Positions 23,886 through 31,452 of a stretch of 37,887 bases of DNA are shown piece by piece. Position numbers and translations under genes: made by a program. Positions within the stretch are counted from its first letter, which is position 1. Each line of letters opens with the position of its first letter. Under the pieces are notes generated by a model. That model saw only the letters and a program-made list of their open reading frames with translations. It searched no databases and had not been told where the DNA came from. Source of the stretch: Lithacetigena sp037446255 [NCBI: Coprothermobacterota bacterium] (GTDB lineage Bacteria; Coprothermobacterota; HKB111); NCBI GenBank assembly GCA_037446255.1, contig JBBIIY010000012.1:1-37887 (forward strand). Reading direction: 5' to 3'.

Positions 23886-26741
23886 TTAAGGTGTATAGTA
23901 TTGGCCACTAATACCCTTAGGACCAAAATTAACTAAGGCTTCTCCACCTTTACCATGACCTTTTATAATCTTGTTAAAGATTTCCAGTCCTTTACCATTT
24001 GTTGGTCTCCAACTAAGATGAGTGCCGTGTTCCACTCTTACGCCCTGAGATTTAAGATACTGAAAGTAAGCTTTAATATCGGAAGCACTGGCAGGACCTC
24101 CGCCAGCCTTGGTAATACTGAAAAAATCTACATCTGGAATAAAAGGTTTTCCGGTTTTGGCATCAAAAATAACTCCATTCTTGATGTTTATTTTATTCTG
24201 ATTTACTAGCTGTTGTAGATAGGTTCTATTTTGATTAAACTCTTTATACCTCTGTTTATAGGTGTTCATTACCTCTTTAATCATCTGGTCTTTTCGGGAT
24301 TTAGGTATGCCCGGATTGCTTCTAATATTATTAATAAGGTTCCTGGCCATATTCTTATCAGGCTTATAGCTTCCTATCAGCCCCGGAGGTCCTTTTGCAC
24401 CAATTAAATTATCTATGGTACCTAATGTTTTATTCTTTAACATCTCCGGTTTTGGTACTCCCTTTCCTATCCAGGGTCTTCCTTCAAATGATGGTGGGCG
24501 TACCTTAACTTCCAATCCTAATTTATTAGCGCCTCTTTGAATAGCAGTAATTTCCTTTTGAGTTAAACCAGTTAACTTAGGTAATTTTCCTGCTGGAGTA
24601 AAAGTTCCCTTGGAAGCATTAAATGCTTGTTTAGCAGTATTAACGGCCTGGGATTTGGCTGCTTGCCCTGCTTTGGCTATTCCTCCAACAACAGTTTTAG
24701 TACCAGTTTTAGCACCTGTTTTTACTAATCCACCAGCAACTGTTTTACCTCCAGTAGTTAAGCCGGTTTTAGCAGCGGTAGCTGCAGCTTTAGCTGCCTG
24801 CGTTTTGGCTGTACCCACCCCAAAAGTTAATAAGGTGTACCCTAATTTTCCTGTTCCAATTAGGGTTTGACCTATACGACTTCCCAGAGAGCGGTTGGGG
24901 TCTAAGGAATTTTTAAAATTATCAAGGCCAACTGCTTCTTTGAAACTATCCTTCACTATGCCCCACATTTTCTTAGGGTCGGTTACGGTATTGTAAATAG
25001 CCTTGCCCACACCTTTCACTATGTTACCGGTAGTATTAACCACACCTTTCACTATGTTACCGGTCGTTTTAGCCATACCTTTCAAGGTGTCAGTAATTAT
25101 GGAGGGATTGTTATAAACATCTACCAAGACACCTTTTGTACTATTAATAACACCTTTAGCGGTATCTTTTACCTTGTTTAAGCCTGATTTCAGAGCGTCG
25201 GTTACAATTGAAGGGTTGTTATAAACACTTTTAGCTCCCTGATAAACAGCTTCAACGCCATCTTTAGCTCCCTGATAAACAGCTTTAACGCCATCTTTAG
25301 CTAAACCAACAGCTTTTCCGGTTAAATCAGCCGCGGTATTGGCAGCACTCTTAGCAGTATCTTCCACTTCTTTCTTGCTGTTAGATAGCGTACCTTTAAT
25401 AAGACCCCACCAACTACCCTCCTTATCCGCTTCTTCTTTTATTCTTCGGGCTTCTTCATTTAATTTTCTGATTTTATCAAGTTTTTGTTGGTCAGTCAGG
25501 CCAGTCGCGGTCTTGGTGGTAACTGTAGGAGTAGGTACAGTTTTAGCCGGACCAGTTAGAAGCGACCCTAAAGAGGAAGCAAGTTTAGAAGTAATCGCCC
25601 CGGCAGTACCCAACAAACTGCCCAATAAAGAAGAAGTTGCTGGCATTATGCCCATTTTCCTCACAGTATCAGCACCGCGGAAACCCCACCATTTTAACCA
25701 GTTACCCCCGGTTCCACTCACATTTCCACCCAGACAAACAGCCAATACCGGTAAGTAGTAAAGGAATATACCTCCAGTAATTACCAGTAAAAATAGTAAT
25801 ATTTGCCTGGCTTCCTTGCGTTTCAGTAAAAAAAGAAGGGCGATAAAAATAGCTAAAAACACCCAAAAAGAAACGAAGGTATAAGTTAGCTTGGTTCTCC
25901 AGAATCCAGATATAGCAAAACCAGCGCTTAGTCCGAGTAAAATTATATATATGCCGTCGCTTTGAATTTCCTGGTTGAGGAAACGGGTTCTAAAAAGCCT
26001 TTGCACATCAGAGAGCATAAGGCGTAAAACCAGGGCTTCCGTGCTCTGAAAATGAGCAGTCATGGTAAGTAGTATTCCCAGAGCCAACACCCAGCTCACC
26101 ATAAAATTCTTGATGAAATAGCTTGCCAGAAGAGCAGTAATAATTCCAAAAAACAGAAAATGGAGGCTTTTAATTTTTATCTTTGAGAAAGATTGAGTAA
26201 TATAGACTGGGAGCATTAAAAACCCTTTAACCCAGTTAAAAATACCTGCGGTAAATATTCTTCCTATACTGTTAGAGAGAAAGTAAGAGGCTAATCCCCA
26301 GAAAGCTTCCACCCCGGGGAAATTAGCTCTCTGCCAGTTTACTACCGCATTCAAGGCATTAGCTCCCGCATTATACATCAACCCATTATTAACTTTAGCT
26401 ATCAAATAGGTATGTACTACCCAGGTTAAGCCAGCCATAAATAAGGCTAATATAATTGTTTTTGGTAAATTGGAAATTAGAACTTTAATAATTAATACTA
26501 TTAATTGAAAAAGAGTTTCCGGAGGTTTTAATTCTTTCTTTTTCTTTGCTGGCATAGAACTTGGAGGAGTGCCTGCCTGAAGCCAGGTGCCAGTATTGGG
26601 TTCTAATTGCCAGCTAACCCCATCAGGACCGACTACCACTAACTCCGAAACTCTTGCTTCAAATTCCTGCTGGGTAATCGTGCCCTGCTCAAACTGTTGT
26701 CTGAGTTGAGCATACTGCAAACCTGCTTGTTCAAAAGTCAT
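23886..26741 (-). CDS. Multi-pass membrane protein with edema-factor/ExoY-like C-terminal domain
   Basis: A 951-aa protein resembling a polymorphic-toxin effector. Residues 1-55 are a SHOCT-like segment with a tryptophan motif (GVSWQLEPNTGTWLQAG). About 80-335 hold some eight membrane helices. About 385-710 are Ala/Gly/Lys/Thr-rich helical repeats (VYNNPSI twice, DGVKAVYQGAK-type twice). The last ~220 residues carry, in order, R748-P-P, K764 and K771 seven residues apart, GPPG, D870-V-D872 and H905-GT. Edema factor has RP, K346/K353, GP, D491/D493 and H577-GT in this order, so a class II nucleotidyl-cyclase-like domain is likely. The asparagine six residues after the histidine is absent, and no calmodulin-binding part follows. 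Start ATG 26741 fits AGGAGG better than GTG 26747. Confidence 0.72.
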   Translation of the reverse strand: MTFEQAGLQYAQLRQQFEQGTITQQEFEARVSELVVVGPDGVSWQLEPNTGTWLQAGTPPSSMPAKKKKELKPPETLFQLIVLIIKVLISNLPKTIILALFMAGLTWVVHTYLIAKVNNGLMYNAGANALNAVVNWQRANFPGVEAFWGLASYFLSNSIGRIFTAGIFNWVKGFLMLPVYITQSFSKIKIKSLHFLFFGIITALLASYFIKNFMVSWVLALGILLTMTAHFQSTEALVLRLMLSDVQRLFRTRFLNQEIQSDGIYIILLGLSAGFAISGFWRTKLTYTFVSFWVFLAIFIALLFLLKRKEARQILLFLLVITGGIFLYYLPVLAVCLGGNVSGTGGNWLKWWGFRGADTVRKMGIMPATSSLLGSLLGTAGAITSKLASSLGSLLTGPAKTVPTPTVTTKTATGLTDQQKLDKIRKLNEEARRIKEEADKEGSWWGLIKGTLSNSKKEVEDTAKSAANTAADLTGKAVGLAKDGVKAVYQGAKDGVEAVYQGAKSVYNNPSIVTDALKSGLNKVKDTAKGVINSTKGVLVDVYNNPSIITDTLKGMAKTTGNIVKGVVNTTGNIVKGVGKAIYNTVTDPKKMWGIVKDSFKEAVGLDNFKNSLDPNRSLGSRIGQTLIGTGKLGYTLLTFGVGTAKTQAAKAAATAAKTGLTTGGKTVAGGLVKTGAKTGTKTVVGGIAKAGQAAKSQAVNTAKQAFNASKGTFTPAGKLPKLTGLTQKEITAIQRGANKLGLEVKVRPPSFEGRPWIGKGVPKPEMLKNKTLGTIDNLIGAKGPPGLIGSYKPDKNMARNLINNIRSNPGIPKSRKDQMIKEVMNTYKQRYKEFNQNRTYLQQLVNQNKINIKNGVIFDAKTGKPFIPDVDFFSITKAGGGPASASDIKAYFQYLKSQGVRVEHGTHLSWRPTNGKGLEIFNKIIKGHGKGGEALVNFGPKGISGQYYTP
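25231..25296. repeat. 33-bp tandem duplication inside the effector gene
   Basis: Two head-to-tail 33-bp units (25231-25263 and 25264-25296) differ at one base and encode two successive 11-residue units of the DGVKAVYQGAK type. Shorter repeats nearby (about 25012-25075) encode TGNIVKGV twice. They mark the variable helical stalk between the membrane part and the C-terminal domain. Confidence 0.8.
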
Positions 26742-26743
26742 GT

Positions 26744-27454
26744 TCACCTCCTGAAGAGAGAGTTAAAAGCTCTGGAAAAACCAAATAGAATAAGCACACA
26801 ACCAAAAACTATTAATATCATTCCAGATTTCCATAAGTATGGAACATCCACACCAACAGATTGGTTAATCTGTAATAGTGAATAAAAGGTATATCCTGAA
26901 TAAACGGCTAATAGCATACTGCCTAAAAAGGCTAAGGTAAAGGTTTTCCAGTTTCTTACTCTTAACATAAAAACACTAATTACCAATGCTATTAAACCCA
27001 CTATAGGAACAATAAATGAAGGAGTTGCTTTATTGATTACTGCATATACCGGATAACCTAAAAAGGCTAACCCCCCTAAGAAGGTAGGTATACCTCCACC
27101 CATTCTTTTTTCCTTGCCAGTTTTCATTCCTGCATAGGGAGTTTTCCCCAAAAAAGGGGTAGGAGAAGGAGTAGTGACCGATACGCCAGGCTTATAACCA
27201 GGACCAACACCAAAGGGTGCTTTGGTTGTCTGCTGTGGTGGTAAGGGTTGGTTAGGATTAACTGGAGGTGTAGTTGGTTGAGTATTTGCTGAGTTTCCAC
27301 CGGTATAAGGGGGTTTCGGAATATAGGTAGGCGATGCTTCTTCGGTAGAGGGTGTAGCAAGCGATTCTATAGGGTCTCCGCATCCAGGACAGAATTTACC
27401 CTCAAGAGGCAGTTCACGACCACATTGCTCACAAAACTTAGGCCTTGGTTTCAT
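26744..27454 (-). CDS. Zinc-ribbon membrane protein, 236 aa
   Basis: Residues 7-27 form a zinc ribbon (FCEQCGRELPLEGKFCPGCG, two CxxC pairs). A long Pro/Thr/Gln-rich linker follows (about 30-115). The C-terminal half has about four membrane helices (including FLGGLAFLGYPVYAVI and VPIVGLIALVISVFML). I do not recognise a specific family; zinc-ribbon-plus-membrane proteins are common in Bacillota and Chloroflexota. Its stop overlaps the start region of the effector gene, so the two are translationally coupled. It could be a membrane partner of the effector, since both have soluble N termini and multi-pass cores, but this is inference. Confidence 0.82.
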   Translation of the reverse strand: MKPRPKFCEQCGRELPLEGKFCPGCGDPIESLATPSTEEASPTYIPKPPYTGGNSANTQPTTPPVNPNQPLPPQQTTKAPFGVGPGYKPGVSVTTPSPTPFLGKTPYAGMKTGKEKRMGGGIPTFLGGLAFLGYPVYAVINKATPSFIVPIVGLIALVISVFMLRVRNWKTFTLAFLGSMLLAVYSGYTFYSLLQINQSVGVDVPYLWKSGMILIVFGCVLILFGFSRAFNSLFRR

Positions 27455-27518
27455 AAAAACCTCCTAAATGAAGTATGATATAGGATTAAATAGATTGAAG
27501 GGTACTGCTTTTATATAA

Positions 27519-27791
27519 TTAATCCTTTAATTCTTCTTCCTTGGCAGCAATCTGCGCTTTAAGAGCAGCGATTTTTTCCTGAGTAGCAGTAAATAGAACT
27601 TTCATTTCTTCAAAAGAGTTATCAGCAACAAACATATCATAGACGGTTGAACCAAAAGATTTCTTTTCGTCGGCTATTTTACCGTTTAAGGAAGCGATAT
27701 CTATCTTTACTTTAGCAGTTTCTGCAGCATCTTTAGCTCCTTGAGCTACTTGCGAGGCTACCTTTTTTAATTTATCTTTCCAGCTTTCCAT
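27519..27791 (-). CDS. Small helical coiled-coil protein, 90 aa
   Basis: First gene of the five-gene operon. The protein is almost wholly helical and charged: KDKLKKVASQVAQGAKDAAE, then KIDIASLNGKIADEKKSFGSTVYDMF, then a C-terminal coiled coil (QEKIAALKAQIAAKEEELKD). No signal peptide or cysteine. The layout resembles the N-terminal helices of small zinc-ribbon proteins of Bacillota, but the ribbon is missing here; ribbons are instead found on two other products of the operon. An AGGAGG site precedes the ATG. Size and helicity also recall WXG100 secretion substrates, but the WxG turn is absent, so I do not assign that family. Confidence 0.78.
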   Translation of the reverse strand: MESWKDKLKKVASQVAQGAKDAAETAKVKIDIASLNGKIADEKKSFGSTVYDMFVADNSFEEMKVLFTATQEKIAALKAQIAAKEEELKD

Positions 27792-27928
27792 TTTTTAATA
27801 CCTCCTGTATTGGGTGTAAATTAATTTCTACTCGTAAGTTTATTAAAAAATGATGCTGATGTCAATATAAATTTAGAAAATATAAATAAGCAGCAGGGAT
27901 TATCCCCTTTGAATCTTGAATAAGTGAT

Positions 27929-27951
27929 TAATTCAGAAACGGTCTGAATTA
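27929..27951. repeat. AATTCAGA hairpin repeat, copy 3
   Basis: TAATTCAGA, loop AACGG, TCTGAATTA: a 9-bp stem with flanking bases partly continuing the pairing. It lies in the 213-bp divergent gap between the five-gene operon and the DUF3048 gene. The rest of that gap shows only a candidate -10 box. Confidence 0.6.
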
Positions 27952-27991
27952 TTTCTATTGAGGTTTCTACAGACAATCTTAAGCTATGGTT

Positions 27992-27997
27992 TATAAT
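27992..27997 (+). promoter_or_regulatory. Candidate -10 box for a leaderless DUF3048 transcript
   Basis: TATAAT ends seven bases before the ATG at 28005, with CAGACA 16 bases upstream as a weak -35 box. No Shine-Dalgarno site fits between. Transcription would begin at the start codon, as also proposed for rph. Confidence 0.45.
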
Positions 27998-28004
27998 TAT
28001 CCTG

Positions 28005-29078
28005 ATGAAAAAGAAACGCTTTGATAAATTCTGGCTCACCTTTATGGTAATTGCCCTTGGTATTATAGTATCAATTACAGGATTAAAGTATAATTTCCTG
28101 AATTTAAACAATCTTCCACTGGAATCACTTATTGTAATATTGGAAAAAGATACGGAAAAGAATCCTCCTGCGGAAGAGAAAAAACCGATTTTTTACTCAC
28201 CCCTGACCGGTGAGGAGGTAGCTTCTGACCTATCATTCATCACCCCAGTAGCCATAGTAATTGACAATAACGTTAGCGCCCGACCACCTTCTGGCCTAAG
28301 CTGGGCTGATATAATTTATGAAGTTCCAATTGAAGGCGGTATCACTCGCTTTTTTGCTATTTTTCAAAGCAAATTACCCGAAAAAATAGGTCCGGTAAGG
28401 TCCCTTCGGATGGCCTTTCTGGATATCGTCAATGAATATTCAGCTGTATTGATTCACTGTGGAGGTGACAGCAGGGCCTTAAAGAAAATAAATTCTGGAG
28501 CAGTTAAAGTAAAAGACCTTGACGAAATAAAACTCGGTGGTTATTTTTGGAGAGATAGAAACCGCATATCTCCTTATAACTTATTTACCAGCAGTAGCAA
28601 CTTAGAAAAAGCTAAAAAAGACCGTGGTTGGGAAAATCTTTCTGAACCTCTTAAGTTTTTCAGCTTCACTAAACCCTCCGAGGAAAAAGGAGCAATATTT
28701 AAGGTAGAGATTAAAAGCTTTTCTTATACCTACTCGGTTCAATGGATTTTCAATCCCGAAAAAAATCTATATGAAAGAAACCAGGGAGGTGCTCAACACA
28801 CTACAAACCCAGAGAATGATGTTTTAACAACACACAATCTGCTGGTGCTCATTACCCGTGGAGTTATAGCCACCAATCTGGGTCATCTGGATTTAGATAT
28901 AGTCGGGGAAGGTAAAGCCTATCTGTTTAAAAACGGAAACTCTCTGGAAGTCAGCTGGATCAAGAAATCACCTTCCGCAAGACTGGAAATTTACGATTTA
29001 GAAGGCAAGGAAATAACCCTGAATCCAGGCCGCACCTGGATAACTATAATTACCGACAGTAAAAAATTATTTTTTTAA
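28005..29078 (+). CDS. DUF3048 (YerB-like) secreted/anchored protein
   Basis: A 357-aa protein with an N-terminal membrane anchor (about residues 9-30) and an extracytoplasmic part. Residues about 63-200 match DUF3048: SPLTGEEV, PVAIVIDNNVSARPPSGLSWADIIYEVPIEGGITRF and KIGPVRSLRMAFLDI. The C-terminal DUF3048_C part contains RGVIATNLGHLDLDIVGEGKAYLFKNG and ends in NPGRTWITIITD. The Bacillus YerB lipoprotein is the namesake; here no lipobox cysteine is seen after the helix. Function is unknown in the family. It is convergent with the 446-aa membrane gene, with a 12-nt gap, and stands alone. Confidence 0.9.
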   Translation: MKKKRFDKFWLTFMVIALGIIVSITGLKYNFLNLNNLPLESLIVILEKDTEKNPPAEEKKPIFYSPLTGEEVASDLSFITPVAIVIDNNVSARPPSGLSWADIIYEVPIEGGITRFFAIFQSKLPEKIGPVRSLRMAFLDIVNEYSAVLIHCGGDSRALKKINSGAVKVKDLDEIKLGGYFWRDRNRISPYNLFTSSSNLEKAKKDRGWENLSEPLKFFSFTKPSEEKGAIFKVEIKSFSYTYSVQWIFNPEKNLYERNQGGAQHTTNPENDVLTTHNLLVLITRGVIATNLGHLDLDIVGEGKAYLFKNGNSLEVSWIKKSPSARLEIYDLEGKEITLNPGRTWITIITDSKKLFF

Positions 29079-29090
29079 AAACTTCTTCAT

Positions 29091-30431
29091 TTAAAATAAA
29101 GCAGGCAGCAATATTAGCAACAATACACCCCAGATGGTATAAGCTACCATTGCCTGTTGCAATACCATCTGAGTGGAGGAAATCCAGTTTTCCTTTCCCT
29201 GTTTAAATTGATAAAAAAGGTAAGTTATCAGCAAAGATATGTTGATTATATTCCAGCCGATAACCGTGAATCGGTTAACCGTTAAACTATCAAAATATAG
29301 GGTGCGGTAAATAATAGCCGAAAAAGCATAGAGGCAGATAACCAGGCTTAACGCTCCTATTGTGAGAAGAACCTTTCTCAGCCATTTTTCTATCTTTTCA
29401 GATAAATTTTCCCGGTTTAGCGGAGTGGCAACAAATATCAAAACCAAAGTAAAAAGCAGGAATAGGTTGTAAATCAGCAACACCTCTCTTTGTTTAAAGG
29501 GCTGCCAGAAATTAAAGGGAAGTGCCAGCAAGAACACTACCTGTAAAGTGAGCATAAGAGTGGCAAAAATTGAGCCTATAGAAGGAATCAACCTGATGAT
29601 ACCCTGCTGGAAGTTTTGCAGGCTGGGAATAACTCTGGGCGTATAAACCAGAGAAACAGTAGTTATCGGCATCATGCCGAATATAAAAGGATAGACCCAC
29701 CTGACCATTTCTTCTCCGAAATTAATACCCAGAGTACTGAATAAACTGGAAGCCAGGGTAATAAAAGCGATTGATGCGGAGATTAAAATACCTCCCAGGA
29801 GAATAGCCTCTATAGATTTCAGGAAGAAGGCGTGGTGTTCCTCCAGGTCGGAAGGCAAACTCAGCAGGCACCAACCTAAAATAAGCCAGCTCAGAAGCGG
29901 CAGATGAGACAGGAGAATAATTAGATAATGGTTAGCATAACCCTCATCTGACCAGAGGTTAGTGTAAGGCTGATTAATCATCCACGACCCATAGGCTGCT
30001 AACAGTAGCAGAAAAAATATCAAAAAATAAGATTGTTTTCTATTTTGATAGATGTCAGAAAGCAGATAGTTGTTTATAAAAGCAACAGTTAAGGGAGCCC
30101 AGATTAAGAAAAGAAAAGGAATATTCGTAGGGGTAGACATTTCAAAACTCTTCTGGGTGAAGATACCAAAAAGAAGACCCAGGATACCACTCAGAGAGGC
30201 TACGAATACCCAGTTTATACCCTTACTTTTTTCTGCTGACACCTCTGTCTTATGCTGTAATCGGTAAAACCAGGCAGAAATTAGCCTGTTTTGTTTATCC
30301 AGTTGATTAAGCCTGGTTATTTCCGATATGAATTCTCCTTCTCTTCCTTCCACACAAGACTTATGATAAAGTTCCTCCAACAGGAATGGATTTTCTAAGG
30401 CTAATTCAATCTCTTTTTTTATATCAAGCAA
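29091..30431 (-). CDS. Unknown multi-pass membrane protein, 446 aa
   Basis: An N-terminal soluble helical segment of about 65 residues is followed by roughly eleven or twelve membrane helices. Some features recall DUF4153-type membrane proteins (for example FGEEMVRWVYPFIFGMMP), but I cannot assign a family. The start is TTG, chosen because GAGG stands eight bases upstream and no nearby ATG is available. It follows lgt by 16 nt and is the last gene of the three-gene membrane operon (615-aa protein, Lgt, this protein). No transport or catalytic motif is evident. Confidence 0.75.
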   Translation of the reverse strand: MLDIKKEIELALENPFLLEELYHKSCVEGREGEFISEITRLNQLDKQNRLISAWFYRLQHKTEVSAEKSKGINWVFVASLSGILGLLFGIFTQKSFEMSTPTNIPFLFLIWAPLTVAFINNYLLSDIYQNRKQSYFLIFFLLLLAAYGSWMINQPYTNLWSDEGYANHYLIILLSHLPLLSWLILGWCLLSLPSDLEEHHAFFLKSIEAILLGGILISASIAFITLASSLFSTLGINFGEEMVRWVYPFIFGMMPITTVSLVYTPRVIPSLQNFQQGIIRLIPSIGSIFATLMLTLQVVFLLALPFNFWQPFKQREVLLIYNLFLLFTLVLIFVATPLNRENLSEKIEKWLRKVLLTIGALSLVICLYAFSAIIYRTLYFDSLTVNRFTVIGWNIINISLLITYLFYQFKQGKENWISSTQMVLQQAMVAYTIWGVLLLILLPALF

Positions 30432-30447
30432 TTGCGCTTCCTCTTAA

Positions 30448-31452
30448 TCAGGATTCGGGAACCTCTTCTACACTGGTGGGTTCAGGAGCTTCTTCAGACT
30501 CGGGAACTTCATCAATGCTGGTAAGTTCAACAACACTATCAATTTCCGTTTTAATTTCAGTATCTATGTTTATTTCCTCAGCTATCAGCAAAGGCTTGGT
30601 TCTCCTTTTTAATACAAAAATAATAGCAGTTGTTAACATAATTGCCAGGCTTACAAGTTGAGCCAGCGAGAGGTTTATAAATACCCGGGGTTCAATCCGC
30701 AGGAATTCTACCAGTAGTCTGGAGAGAGAGTGCAGAAAGAAATAACTTAAAAGCACTTCACCTTCTTTGAACTTCTTTTTATGTTCAAGATAAAGCACTA
30801 ACCCCAGAAGCAGAAAGTTAGCTACCGATTGATACAGGAAAACCGGGTGAAAGTAGGTATAAGTCTGGTAGCCCCAGGGTCTAAAAGCAGGAGTTATAAA
30901 CATTTTAAAAAGGCCTGTGGTAGGATAACCAATTAGTTCCTGATTGAAAAAATTACCCCAACGCCCGACACCCTCGGCAATAAATAAAGCAGGAGCGAAG
31001 GCATCTCCAACTCTCCATGGTGAAATTTTTTTAGCGCGGGTGTAAAAATAGAGGATGAGGACAGCTACTATGATGCCACCATGAAGGGTAAGCCCACCTT
31101 CCCAGATATAAAGGATTTTTATGGGGTTACTGAGGTAATAAGGTAAGTTAAGCAGAACATAAGCCAGGCGTGTGCTGATCAATCCGAGGGGAACACCCAG
31201 AAGGAGTAAATCGTCAACTATTGAGGGGGAAAAGTTATATTTTTTTGCCCTAAAGAAAGCAAAAGTGTAACTTGATAACACCCCCAGAAGAATACACACG
31301 CTGTATAACCTGATTTCCACGGGTCCCAGTTTCAGGGATTGAGGTGTGGGCAGGTTCCCGGAAAAAAATTGATAAACATAGTAGGCACCTGCGGTTAATA
31401 TAAGGAGGGACAGGGTAAGCAAAATAGCCAAGTAAGCTTGTTTCTTTTTCAT
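30448..31452 (-). CDS. lgt: Prolipoprotein diacylglyceryl transferase
   Basis: Membrane enzyme that moves diacylglycerol from phosphatidylglycerol to the lipobox cysteine of prelipoproteins. The seven-helix core is present with LTLHGGIIVA (catalytic histidine), the signature GVGRWGNFFNQELIG with its arginine, YFHPVFLYQS and SRLLVEFLRIEP. At 334 aa it is longer than usual because of an acidic C-terminal tail (about residues 290-334) that includes two EVPES repeats, encoded by an imperfect 45-bp direct repeat (30452-30530). Start ATG overlaps the 615-aa gene's stop (ATGA), so translation is coupled. Confidence 0.95.
   Translation of the reverse strand: MKKKQAYLAILLTLSLLILTAGAYYVYQFFSGNLPTPQSLKLGPVEIRLYSVCILLGVLSSYTFAFFRAKKYNFSPSIVDDLLLLGVPLGLISTRLAYVLLNLPYYLSNPIKILYIWEGGLTLHGGIIVAVLILYFYTRAKKISPWRVGDAFAPALFIAEGVGRWGNFFNQELIGYPTTGLFKMFITPAFRPWGYQTYTYFHPVFLYQSVANFLLLGLVLYLEHKKKFKEGEVLLSYFFLHSLSRLLVEFLRIEPRVFINLSLAQLVSLAIMLTTAIIFVLKRRTKPLLIAEEINIDTEIKTEIDSVVELTSIDEVPESEEAPEPTSVEEVPES

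Noticed and set aside
25339-25758. 139-aa plus-strand frame inside the effector gene
   Set aside because: Low-complexity mirror of the Ala/Thr/Pro-rich coding strand; no ribosome site.
27519-27791. WXG100/ESX substrate
   Set aside because: Right size and helical, but the WxG turn is missing and no EccC-type ATPase is nearby.
27821-28111. 96-aa minus-strand frame before and over the DUF3048 start
   Set aside because: It is antisense to a conserved gene, covers the hairpin repeat and promoter, and has no family features.
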